Positions 6,910-14,900 of a stretch of 64,000 nt of DNA are shown piece by piece; positions within the stretch are counted from its first letter, which is position 1; each line of letters opens with the position of its first letter. The DNA lies in NCBI RefSeq assembly GCF_025979705.1, contig NZ_CP110136.1:434001-498000 (forward strand), given 5' to 3'. Source of the DNA: Hymenobacter sp. YIM 151858-1 (lineage in GTDB: Bacteria > Bacteroidota > Bacteroidia > Cytophagales > Hymenobacteraceae). A model generated the notes under the pieces. It saw nothing but the letters and a program-made list of their open reading frames with translations, ran no database searches and was not told where the DNA came from. A program made the translations under genes and the position numbers.

Positions 6910-9663
6910 GTGGCACTAAGCCTATTCGAGATTAAAGACCGTGCTATTCGCTTTGCGCAGGAGTGGCAAGGCGAAACCAGAGAGCACGCCGAAGCCAAGG
7001 CGTTCTGGGGAGAATTCTTCGATGTGTTCGGCATAAACCGCCGCCGCGTGGCCACTTTCGAAGAGCCCGTTAAAAAGCTATCGGGGCAGCAAGGGTTTAT
7101 TGATTTGCTCTGGAAAGGCACCCTGCTAGTAGAGCACAAATCGCGGGGCAAAGACCTCGACAAAGCCGTGCAGCAGGCCAAAGACTACTTTCCCGGCCTC
7201 AAAGACCACGAGCTGCCCAAGTACATCTTGGTTTCCGACTTCGCCCGCTTCCGTCTCTACGACCTCGATGAAGAGACCAGCTTCGACTTTCCGCTCGAAG
7301 AGCTGCACCAGCACCTACACCTGTTCTCGTTCCTGACGGGCTACCAGAAGCGCCAGTATAAAGCCGAAGACCCCGCCAACATCCGGGCGGCCGAGCTGAT
7401 GGGCGACCTGCACGACGCCTTGCTGCGCGGCGGTTACACAGGCCATAAGCTTGAGGTGTTGTTGGTGCGAATTCTCTTCTGCCTGTTTGCCGAAGACACT
7501 GCCATTTTCGAAAAAGACGCGTTCCGCTCTTTTCTGGAAGAGCACACCCGGGACGATGGCTCCGACGTGGGCACCCAGCTGGCCCAATGGTTTTCAGTGC
7601 TCGACCAACGCCCGCAAGACCGGCAGCGACAGCTACCCGCGCACTTGCAGCAGTTGCCTTACGTTAACGGTTCCCTCTTCACCGAGTTCTTCCCATTTCC
7701 GGCCTTCGATGCGGCCCTGCGGGAGCAGCTGATTCGCTGCACATATTTCGATTGGTCGCGCATTTCGCCAGCCATTTTCGGCTCACTGTTTCAATCCGTA
7801 ACCGACCCCATAAAGCGCCGCAACTTAGGCGCCCACTACACGTCTGAAGCCAACATACTGAAGGTAATTCAGGGGCTGTTTCTCGACGAGCTGCGTCAAG
7901 AGCTGGCCGCCGCTGGCCAAAACCGTCAGAAGCTCGACCAGCTGCACCGGCGCCTCGAAAAACTGCGCTTCCTCGACCCCTCATGCGGCTGCGGCAACTT
8001 CTTGGTTGTTACCTACCGCGAGTTGCGCCTGCTGGAGCAGGAAATCCTAGAGCGCCAGTTCGCCGCACAGGTAGCCAAAGGCCAGACCGTTGATTTAGCA
8101 TTGTATGCCCGCGTGCAGGTAGACCAAGCCTACGGCATTGAGGTAGAGGAATTCCCGGCCCGCATTGCCGAAGTGGCCATGTGGTTGATAGACCACCAAC
8201 TGAACCTGCGCCTCTCCGAAGCCTTTGGTAACCTCTACCTGCGTTTGCCCCTCACGCGGACTGCCAAAATTATACATGGCAACGCGCTGACCACTGATTG
8301 GGAGCAGGTAGCGCCGAAAGACCAGCTGACCTACATCCTGGGTAATCCGCCATTTATTGGCTCGAAGCTGATGACGGAGCAGCAGCGCAAGGAGTTACTG
8401 GCAGTGACGGGGCCAAAACTGCAAGGCGCGGGCGTGCTCGATTACGTAGCCGCGTGGTACCTCAAAGCCGCGCAGTACATCCAAGGCACCGCCGTGAAAG
8501 TAGCTCTGGTAAGCACCAACAGCATCACACAGGGCGAGCAGGTAAGCATCTTGTGGGGCGAAATGCTTAACCGCTACGGCATTCACATTCAGTTTGCACA
8601 CCGCACCTTTAAATGGAGCAATGAGGCGCGCGGAAATGCCAACGTGTTTTGCATTATCGTAGGATTCGGGCTTGATGCTCCTGCTGTTTGTCGGCTCTTT
8701 GATTACGTAACCCCTCGGTCTGAGCCGCAAGAGTTGCGCGTCAAGAACATCAACCCTTACCTAGTTGATGCAGGTAATATTGTAGTTGCAAGCCGTAGCA
8801 AACCTTTAGCACAGATTGCACCAATGCGCTTCGGCAATATGCCTCTTGACGGTGGGAACCTAATACTGGATGAGCAGGAAAAAGAGGAGTTATTATCAGC
8901 AGAACCATTAGCCGGAAAATTTATTCGTCCCCTCATAGGCGCCCATGAGTTCCTAAATAATAAGCATAGATGGTGCTTATGGCTAGTTGATGCAACCCCT
9001 ACAGACCTGAAGGAGTTGCCCTTGGTTCAAAAGCGAATTAAGCTTGTAAAAGAATTTCGGGAATCCAGCACCGCTCCCTCTACCCGGAAATTTGCACTAG
9101 TACCCAGCTTATTTCGTGATACCAAGCAGCCGACCAGTACCTACTTGGTTATTCCACTTCACTCATCCGAGTCAAGGCGATATATACCAATTGGTTTTAT
9201 TGAACCTCACTGTATTGCGAACAATAGCTGTTCGATAGTGCCAGATGCTAACTTGTATCAGTTCGGGGTAATGACGTCCGCTATGCACATGGCATGGGTA
9301 CGACAAATCTGTGGCCGTCTAAAAAGTGATTTCCGCTATTCAAAAGACCTCGTCTACAACAACTTCCCCTTTCCCGCCTCGCCCACGCCCAAGCAGGTAG
9401 CCGCCGTAGAGGCCGCGGCCGGGCAAGTGCTAGCGGCGCGGGCGCAATTCCCTACCGAGAGCCTAGCCACCCTCTACGACCCTTTAACCATGCCTCCGGC
9501 TTTGGTAAAGGCCCACCAGCAACTAGACAAAGCTGTTGACCTGTGCTACCGTGGCGCCGCATTCCCAACTGAATTGAGCAGATTAGAATATCTATTCGAG
9601 GAATACCGTCGTTTAGCCAGCGAGCCAGGGAAAGTAACAAAGGCAAAGCAGATTGCAGTATAA
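6910..9663 (+). CDS. Type IIL (MmeI-like) restriction-modification enzyme
   Basis: A 917-residue single-chain enzyme, almost the length of MmeI. It starts at GTG 6910. Order: N-terminal nuclease domain with a PD-(D/E)xK-type site (GFIDLLWKG at about 62, EHKSRG at about 74), a helical linker, an N6-adenine methyltransferase core with motif I DPSCGCGNFL (about 353) and motif IV LGNPPFIGS (about 478), then a target-recognition domain from about 620 (FIRPLIGAHEFLNNKHRWCLWL region near 673). In this family one protein both methylates one strand of its site and cuts unmodified DNA, so no separate methylase or specificity gene is needed. The target sequence cannot be read from the protein. It is the likely defensive cargo of the element. 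Confidence 0.92.
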   Translation: MALSLFEIKDRAIRFAQEWQGETREHAEAKAFWGEFFDVFGINRRRVATFEEPVKKLSGQQGFIDLLWKGTLLVEHKSRGKDLDKAVQQAKDYFPGLKDHELPKYILVSDFARFRLYDLDEETSFDFPLEELHQHLHLFSFLTGYQKRQYKAEDPANIRAAELMGDLHDALLRGGYTGHKLEVLLVRILFCLFAEDTAIFEKDAFRSFLEEHTRDDGSDVGTQLAQWFSVLDQRPQDRQRQLPAHLQQLPYVNGSLFTEFFPFPAFDAALREQLIRCTYFDWSRISPAIFGSLFQSVTDPIKRRNLGAHYTSEANILKVIQGLFLDELRQELAAAGQNRQKLDQLHRRLEKLRFLDPSCGCGNFLVVTYRELRLLEQEILERQFAAQVAKGQTVDLALYARVQVDQAYGIEVEEFPARIAEVAMWLIDHQLNLRLSEAFGNLYLRLPLTRTAKIIHGNALTTDWEQVAPKDQLTYILGNPPFIGSKLMTEQQRKELLAVTGPKLQGAGVLDYVAAWYLKAAQYIQGTAVKVALVSTNSITQGEQVSILWGEMLNRYGIHIQFAHRTFKWSNEARGNANVFCIIVGFGLDAPAVCRLFDYVTPRSEPQELRVKNINPYLVDAGNIVVASRSKPLAQIAPMRFGNMPLDGGNLILDEQEKEELLSAEPLAGKFIRPLIGAHEFLNNKHRWCLWLVDATPTDLKELPLVQKRIKLVKEFRESSTAPSTRKFALVPSLFRDTKQPTSTYLVIPLHSSESRRYIPIGFIEPHCIANNSCSIVPDANLYQFGVMTSAMHMAWVRQICGRLKSDFRYSKDLVYNNFPFPASPTPKQVAAVEAAAGQVLAARAQFPTESLATLYDPLTMPPALVKAHQQLDKAVDLCYRGAAFPTELSRLEYLFEEYRRLASEPGKVTKAKQIAV

Positions 9664-9696
9664 AAAAAGGGCGGCTGAAGAGCTGCCCTTTTTTAT
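9662..9696. terminator. Terminator of the restriction-modification gene
   Basis: Inverted repeat aaaaaagggcggc / gctgccctttttt with a T-run on either strand, starting at the stop codon. Confidence 0.75.
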
Positions 9697-9950
9697 AAAT
9701 GTTTAAAAATTAAAACGGAATTTATTTCTCGGTGATGTGTGCGTAGGTCCTACATTTTCCACTGCCCCGGCCTATCCTGGGGGGAGGAGGGGGATATGAG
9801 CGTATTTTGCTGTCCTATTATATTCAGTGTGCTTTGATTAACACCTGTGCTATATTGCCTGCATGAATAAAACATCGGTATAAGTGCAAAAAAACAACAT
9901 TAATTGAGGGTTAGGAACAAGGTGTTTTACGCCATGGTGGTATCGTACTG
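9697..9950. other. AT-rich gap inside the element
   Basis: About 250 AT-rich bases between the convergent restriction gene and the Rep-like gene. A G-run (cctggggggaggagggggatatg, positions about 9775-9798) stands out. No gene was seen. An origin site for the neighbouring Rep-like protein could lie here or at 11139-11332, but no defined iterons were found. Confidence 0.4.
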
Positions 9951-11138
9951 TTAACCCAGGTTGTTAATAGGGGTTAGGCAACGAAATACATGTTCAATGT
10001 TGACTTGACGAGTCATGGCTTCTTGCGTCGGCGCCCCATTGTAGGACTCCGCATACTTAGCTAGCAAATCAAACCACGAGGAAGCTCCCATTGGGATGGG
10101 CATGGAATTAATGAAATGTAGAATGTAATCCCTCTCCACACCCGAGCCCATTTCAACATACCGATGAACAGCACCCTTCAAGGTTACGCGGTTAAGCCAG
10201 TCTTTGGTTCTGCGGGTAGAACTTGCTGGCGCCATAGCTGGAGGCTCGCCATTCAAAGCATCTAGATTCAATAAGTTGTATCTGCGGTAACGTTTATTGC
10301 GGTGCTTGTCGCGCTCGAACTCTCTGGTATCAACAACTATTAAGGCATTGCCTAATGCTTTGCGGAATAGCCGTTCGAGCTGCATCGTGTCATTTAGTTC
10401 GTCGGGGCCGAATTGAAAAGCTCGCAGATACCGACGTACTAGCCGCACCTCGACTCGCTCGATGGTGGCGCCAACATCGAGACCGTTGCGACGGTGAAAT
10501 GAAGTAATATAGTGCTTCTGCGAGTGGAGGATTTCCTTGCTTTTGTTGTACACTGTTACCTGCTTGCCACAAGAGCCATTTTGGAAGACGCCACGACCAA
10601 AAATAAACTGCTCATCTCCATGGAAGCATCTTAAAGAGTGCTGCGCGGGCTTGAACCAAGCTTCAGGATTTTGTTTTATCCAAGTCGAGTGCCTGTAGAT
10701 ATAGCTTAAATCCTTCAATAAATTGCCGGCCATGTCAAGAGCCAATTCCATTGTGCTAATTTTCACAAATGAAAGCCCAAACGTGGCGCAAATATGTAGG
10801 TAGTAGTAATGCCATCCAGGCTCCGTGTAAAAAACCTCGTTTTCAAATCGTAATCTTACGATTGCCCGATTGGATGAATCATGAGCATTCGTATGTAGAA
10901 TGCCAACTTTGCGATTGTTAATCCAGATATCGAAGCGATAATGAAAATAAGTGTCAGGCTTCCTAAGCGGCCGGAGTACTATTTCAGGGCTAACTAAAAT
11001 AGAGCGCCCTTGTGATGGATACAATCTAGTTAGTTCAGAGTATCCAAGCTGCCCGGATGCAGGCTCTAAGTCTAAAGCAAGTTTGTCAAGAACAAGGGTG
11101 TGATTATTCGGTACAGATATACCGTCATTGATTAGCAT
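9951..11138 (-). CDS. Rep-like protein (possible rolling-circle initiator)
   Basis: A 395-residue soluble protein. Features reminiscent of Rep_trans-type rolling-circle initiators are an FVKISTMELALDMAG strand (about 155), a KQVTVYNKSKEIL strand (about 230) and an IERVEVRLVRRYLRAF segment (about 260), the order seen in those initiators. I could not assign the catalytic tyrosine with confidence. It is encoded opposite to the restriction gene and on the same strand as the excisionase-like gene. The alternative is a structurally similar element protein of other role. The family call is inference from local motifs only. Confidence 0.45.
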   Translation of the reverse strand: MLINDGISVPNNHTLVLDKLALDLEPASGQLGYSELTRLYPSQGRSILVSPEIVLRPLRKPDTYFHYRFDIWINNRKVGILHTNAHDSSNRAIVRLRFENEVFYTEPGWHYYYLHICATFGLSFVKISTMELALDMAGNLLKDLSYIYRHSTWIKQNPEAWFKPAQHSLRCFHGDEQFIFGRGVFQNGSCGKQVTVYNKSKEILHSQKHYITSFHRRNGLDVGATIERVEVRLVRRYLRAFQFGPDELNDTMQLERLFRKALGNALIVVDTREFERDKHRNKRYRRYNLLNLDALNGEPPAMAPASSTRRTKDWLNRVTLKGAVHRYVEMGSGVERDYILHFINSMPIPMGASSWFDLLAKYAESYNGAPTQEAMTRQVNIEHVFRCLTPINNLG

Positions 11139-11332
11139 TTAAGTTGGTGTGAGAGTAAGTACTACACACCAAACATTCCGACATCGAACGAGAATTTGGG
11201 GCCTTTTCGGAGGGAAGTAGCCGATTTTCGTGTTTTTCTATGCTTAGCAATAGTATTTGTTGGGCAACTGATACATTATTGCTCGTAGCTCAAAAAAAGC
11301 TGTGGGTGCTTCACGGCCGTTTCATAGGATTC
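11139..11332. other. Gap between the excisionase-like and Rep-like genes
   Basis: About 190 bases with no gene seen; upstream region of the Rep-like gene. It holds short T- and A-runs but no clear promoter box or repeat. Confidence 0.35.
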
Positions 11333-11758
11333 TTACGTTGGCAAATCCGTTTCCCAAACTCGCCAGCACGCCCTTTGATTTGTGCTCTTCTCATTGAGGT
11401 TGTGGGCCGGTAGTTGTCCGGCCTCTATCATCTTGTACACCTTGGCGGGGGTGATGCTCAGGCGTTGCGCTACCTCGGCAACAGTAAGGCGGCGGGCGCC
11501 AGTTGCGGCATTGGTGTTGCGGCGGGTTTCTTCGGCTGCATGATTTTCTTGGCGCTGCCAATCATCGGCCATAATAAAGCCTGACACGGCCACGGAAAGG
11601 CGGGAGAGAGTATCGGCTAAGGCTTGCAGTTCTTCGCGGGCTACGGCGAATGTTAGACGCTCGTAGCGGGATGCCAGGACGGGCGCCAACTCTGCCGGTT
11701 GAATTCGTTGCATGCGGTACAGGGTATCCTCTATCAATTGGCGGTGGTGTTGCTGCAT
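11333..11758 (-). CDS. Excisionase-like helix-turn-helix protein
   Basis: A 141-residue protein whose C-terminal 55 residues form a MerR/excisionase-type winged helix (HTH_17): RRLTVAEVAQRLSITPAKVYKMIEAG followed by LPAHNLN and WRVWETDLP. The first 80 residues are helical and may dimerise. Position at the end opposite the integrase, between a Rep-like gene and attR, fits a recombination directionality factor that promotes excision. Alternatively it regulates element genes. Confidence 0.7.
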   Translation of the reverse strand: MQQHHRQLIEDTLYRMQRIQPAELAPVLASRYERLTFAVAREELQALADTLSRLSVAVSGFIMADDWQRQENHAAEETRRNTNAATGARRLTVAEVAQRLSITPAKVYKMIEAGQLPAHNLNEKSTNQRACWRVWETDLPT

Positions 11759-11787
11759 GGTGTCGCGTTTACCGATAGTGGAAAACG

Positions 11788-11811
11788 AAAAAAGGCTCCC
11801 ATTGGGGAGCC
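11788..11811 (-). terminator. Leftward terminator near attR
   Basis: Read on the minus strand, ggctccc-caat-gggagcc is followed by six T residues. It terminates leftward transcripts entering from the right end, upstream of the excisionase-like gene. No leftward gene lies between it and attR, so in the integrated state its role is unclear; in the excised circle it could block antisense transcripts coming from the integrase side. Confidence 0.55.
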
Positions 11812-11901
11812 TCAGTCGGTGGTGTTGCTGTTTGGTGCATATATGGTTAAGCCATCGTGTTTGTTAGGACGGGGCACAACTTTTTCGCGGGCGGGGTTTC
11901 G

Positions 11902-11909
11902 TACCTTTG
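11902..11909 (+). promoter_or_regulatory. Element-supplied promoter for the ABC-F gene (-7 box)
   Basis: The octamer tacctttg matches TAnnTTTG and equals the captured host promoter box at 4230. It lies inside the element, 112 bases before the right core, and points at the ABC-F gene. In the excised circle it would point at the integrase instead. Confidence 0.6.
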
Positions 11910-11949
11910 CGGCGCGGCTGGGCTTCAAAAGTTGGGGTACGGCCGCTGT

Positions 11950-11971
11950 AGCTGACTGAATGCTGACTAAG
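11950..11971 (+). repeat. Integrase arm-type doublet, right
   Basis: Adjacent 11-bp units agctgactgaa and tgctgactaag, the second identical to the first unit of the left doublet at 4394. It ends 42 bases before the right core. Confidence 0.55.
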
Positions 11972-11982
11972 TGCCGTAAAAA

Positions 11983-13950
11983 GTGCTTCTGTTGGCTCCT
12001 AATGCGGATTACGTGATTTCCATCTCCGACCTCGACTTTCACTTCGGTGCCCGTACGCTTTACGACGGCGCCAACCTGCATATCAAGCCCAAAGACAAAA
12101 TCGGCCTTATCGGGCTGAACGGTCAGGGCAAATCGACGCTGCTGCGCCTGCTGGTGGGCGAATACAAGCCCGACGGCGGCAGCATATCCATGAGCAAAGA
12201 CGTATCGCTGGGCTTCCTGAACCAGGATTTGCTTAGCTACGACTCGCACGAGCCGATTCTGATCGTGGCCATGCAGGCTTTCGAGGAGGCCCTGGGTCTG
12301 CAGAAGAAGATCGACGAGGTGCTGCTGGAGTTTGAGAACAACTACACCGACGACCTCGTGGATAAGCTGGCTGCCCTGCAGGAGCGCTTCGAGGCCCTAG
12401 GTGGCTACACCATGCAGGCCCGCACGGAGGAGATTCTGGAAGGCCTCGGCTTTACCACCGAAGAGCTGCAGAAGCCGCTGAAGCTGTTTTCGGGTGGCTG
12501 GCGCATGCGCGTGATGCTGGCCAAGATTCTGCTGCAGCAACCCTCGCTGCTGCTCTTGGACGAACCCACCAACCACCTGGACTTGCCCTCCATTAAGTGG
12601 ATTGAGAACTACCTGGCCGATTACGAAGGCGCCGTCATCATTGTATCGCACGACCGCGAATTCCTCGACAACACTACCAACATGACGGTGGAGGTGACGG
12701 GCGGCAAGCTGGTGCCCTACGCCGGCAACTACTCCTATTACATGGAGGAAAAAGCCCTGCGCGACGAGATTCACCAGGGGGCCTACGAAAACCAGCAGGC
12801 GGCCATCCGGCAGGCCGAGCGGTTTATCGAGCGTTTCAAGGCTAAGGCCTCCAAGGCCAAGCAGGCCCAGAGCCGCCAGAAGATGCTCGACAAGATGGAC
12901 CGCATCGACTCGGTAGCGCCCGAGGCGGCCAAGGTCAACTTCTCGTTCCGCTTCTCGGTGCAGCCCGGCCGCCACATCCTGCGCATGGAGCACGTCACGA
13001 AGAAGTACGGCGAGAAGATCATCTTCCGCGATACGAACGTGCACATCGAGCGCGGCGACAAAATTGCCCTGATCGGGGCCAACGGCAAGGGTAAGTCTAC
13101 GCTGATGCGCTTGGTGTCGGGCACCGAAGCGCCCACGGCGGGCACGCACCAGCTGGGCCACAACGTGATTATGGCGTTCTATGCCCAGCACCAGCTCGAA
13201 AGCCTGAACGTGGACAACGAGGTGCTGCAGGAGATGGTGCAGGCCGGCTCGAAGCGCACCGAAATGGAGTTGCGCACGGTGCTGGGCTCGTTCCTGTTCA
13301 CCGGCGACTCGGTGTTCAAGAAGATTAAGGTGCTCAGCGGCGGCGAGAAAAGCCGCGTGGCCCTGGCCAAAACGCTGATTTCGGAAGCCAACTTCCTGCT
13401 GCTCGACGAACCGACCAACCACCTGGACATGCAGTCGGTAAACATCCTGATTCAGGCCCTGGATCAGTTTGAGGGCACCTTCCTGGTCATCAGCCACGAC
13501 CGGTACTTCGTGGAGAACGTGGCCACTAAAATCTGGTACATCGAGGACTACCAGCTGAAGGAATACCCCGGCACCTACCACGAGTACGAGCAGTGGCAGG
13601 AAGAGCGCGCCAAAGAAGCCAAAAAGCTTGGCCTGAATACGCCGGCTGCTTCCAAAGCCAAGCCCGTGGAGGTGAAAAAAGAACTGAGCCAATCGGAGCG
13701 CGAAACCGCCCAACGCGAGCTAAAGCAGGTAAGCAAACAGTTGCAGGAAGTAGAAGCCCGCGTAAGCAAGCTGGAGCAGGAGCTGGCCGGCTACGAAAAA
13801 CAGCTCGCCGACCCGAACATCTACAACAACGCCGCCCAGCTCAAGGACGCCACCGTGAAGTTTGAGCAGGTGAAGAAGGAGCTCGGCAAGGTGAACGACC
13901 AGTGGAGCGAGCTGGCCGAGAAAGTAGAAGTGCTGGAAGGCAAGCTATAG
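11983..13950 (+). CDS. ABC-F family ATPase (ribosome-associated), element-altered start
   Basis: A 655-residue protein with two ABC domains and no membrane part. First domain: Walker A GLNGQGKSTLL (about 43), signature LFSGGWRMRVMLAKILL, Walker B LLLLDEPTNHLD (about 189). Second: Walker A GANGKGKSTLM (about 365), signature LSGGEKSRVALAKTLI, Walker B LLLDEPTNHLD (about 471). An arm linker (about 260-310) and a C-terminal coiled coil (about 585-655) match Uup/YdiF-type ABC-F translation factors. The element replaced the first codons: translation may begin at GTG 11983 (adding about 10 residues, LLLAPNADY) or at GTG 12013, one base different from the original ATG. The body is intact, so it is probably still made. 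Confidence 0.92.
   Translation: MLLLAPNADYVISISDLDFHFGARTLYDGANLHIKPKDKIGLIGLNGQGKSTLLRLLVGEYKPDGGSISMSKDVSLGFLNQDLLSYDSHEPILIVAMQAFEEALGLQKKIDEVLLEFENNYTDDLVDKLAALQERFEALGGYTMQARTEEILEGLGFTTEELQKPLKLFSGGWRMRVMLAKILLQQPSLLLLDEPTNHLDLPSIKWIENYLADYEGAVIIVSHDREFLDNTTNMTVEVTGGKLVPYAGNYSYYMEEKALRDEIHQGAYENQQAAIRQAERFIERFKAKASKAKQAQSRQKMLDKMDRIDSVAPEAAKVNFSFRFSVQPGRHILRMEHVTKKYGEKIIFRDTNVHIERGDKIALIGANGKGKSTLMRLVSGTEAPTAGTHQLGHNVIMAFYAQHQLESLNVDNEVLQEMVQAGSKRTEMELRTVLGSFLFTGDSVFKKIKVLSGGEKSRVALAKTLISEANFLLLDEPTNHLDMQSVNILIQALDQFEGTFLVISHDRYFVENVATKIWYIEDYQLKEYPGTYHEYEQWQEERAKEAKKLGLNTPAASKAKPVEVKKELSQSERETAQRELKQVSKQLQEVEARVSKLEQELAGYEKQLADPNIYNNAAQLKDATVKFEQVKKELGKVNDQWSELAEKVEVLEGKL
12014..12026 (+). 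repeat. attR core, 13-bp direct repeat
   Basis: tgatttccatctc, identical to 4265-4277, encoding the second to fifth residues (ISIS, preceded by GTG) of the ABC-F protein in frame. Confidence 0.75.
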
Positions 13951-13990
13951 CTGAAAACACCTGGCCAACTGGCCGTCGTCACATCAATAC

Positions 13991-14030
13991 AAAAGCCCCG
14001 CCGGATGCAGCAGCTTCCGGCGGGGCTTTT
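13991..14030 (+). terminator. Terminator of the ABC-F gene
   Basis: Perfect arms aaaagccccgccgga / tccggcggggctttt around a 10-base loop, followed by a T-rich stretch. Confidence 0.85.
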
Positions 14031-14213
14031 GATTTTTTGAAAAGATATATCAGCTGTTTACCGCCAACGGAACAGGGCTTTGCGATGTCGTGGCATTCCG
14101 TGTTGGGTCAGTTTAAATTTGTTACTAAATTTTAATAGTATTACAATCGTTCAGTACTTGTTTATCAGCCACCATGTCGCAAAACCGGTGTAAGGCGATG
14201 TTTGTTTTGACGA

Positions 14214-14744
14214 CTACAAAAAAATGCCAGGGCGGTTATCTTCAATAACTTTCGATACTTTATCAATTACTTCAACACAGCCTTTTATAAATTTGTCATC
14301 GACGTCAATTAAGGCGGCTACTTCAGAAACATCCCCCTCATTGAAGAAATTTTCTGTAGATTTCTTGACTTGCGAGGTTAACGTCCCTCCATTTTTCGCA
14401 ACTAAAGCATTATAACTTCTTCCTTGCCCGTGTTTCAAAGCATTAATGGCTAATTCGATGTCTGTGAATTCTTGCAAAAGAGTTGCCTGACCTGCTTGCT
14501 TTAAAATGTTCTTTGCTTCGACAAAGCCGTTATTGCAACTTAATCTGTCTTGTAAAAGCGCTTCGAACACTGAAAATATTCCGACAGCGAAAATTATTTT
14601 GTCTAGTCGAACCATTTGTAGCGTTTTGACTAATGGTGTCACTGCACTTGTTTGCAATTCCTCAACTGTTTTGTCTTCCACTTCTTGCAAAGTTGTAAGT
14701 GTGAACGTAGCGCATCTATATGCTAATTCGGGAAAGCTGTGCAT
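14214..14744 (-). CDS. Orphan hypothetical protein, 176 aa, AT-rich
   Basis: Predicted all-helical soluble protein. Codon use and base composition are far more AT-rich than any neighbour, pointing to recent transfer. A segment DIELAINALKHGQGRSYNAL resembles the N-x-x-x-H turn seen in some HEPN-like proteins, but the preceding Arg is missing and no family can be claimed. It is alone on its strand, next to a broken integrase gene, so it is probably cargo of a decayed island (about 14040-15700). Confidence 0.6.
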   Translation of the reverse strand: MHSFPELAYRCATFTLTTLQEVEDKTVEELQTSAVTPLVKTLQMVRLDKIIFAVGIFSVFEALLQDRLSCNNGFVEAKNILKQAGQATLLQEFTDIELAINALKHGQGRSYNALVAKNGGTLTSQVKKSTENFFNEGDVSEVAALIDVDDKFIKGCVEVIDKVSKVIEDNRPGIFL

Positions 14745-14900
14745 ATCGTCGTTGATAAACTTATGAAATGCTCATTCAATTTCGCCTAACGCTCTTGTTA
14801 ACGCTAGCCGGTTTCGTGAAAGTAGAGTTAATAACTTTTTAAACCGAAGGGTAGTAGCGTTTAGCATACCAATCGGGCGCGCTTGCCGCTGCCGGAAGGA

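Larger units (their letters stand above)
4265..12026. mobile_element. 7.8-kb integrative element in the 5' end of an ABC-F ATPase gene
   Basis: Bounded by a 13-bp direct repeat (tgatttccatctc) at 4265-4277 and 12014-12026. The repeat is the host target: it is codons 1-5 of the ABC-F gene. Contents from left: tyrosine integrase, a 76-aa gene, two small membrane proteins, an MmeI-like restriction-modification protein, a Rep-like protein and an excisionase-like HTH protein. Base composition is visibly less GC-rich than the flanks, and it contains no CCTAGG, which is common on both sides. 11-bp doublets near each end look like integrase arm sites. No conjugation genes are present, so it moves alone by excision or needs a helper. 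Confidence 0.82.

Noticed and set aside
6910-9663. BREX PglX methyltransferase
   Set aside because: The N-terminal nuclease site (EHKSRG) and the MmeI-like length and C-terminal recognition domain fit type IIL better, and no other BREX gene is present.
12397-13713. 438-aa antisense frame in the ABC-F gene
   Set aside because: Complement of a gene with all ABC-F motifs; no recognisable domain.
14785-14815. Integron attC-like words (gcctaac ... gttaac) beside the orphan gene
   Set aside because: No matching GTTRRRY partner with the right spacing and symmetry was found, and the nearby recombinase fragment is not of the IntI type.
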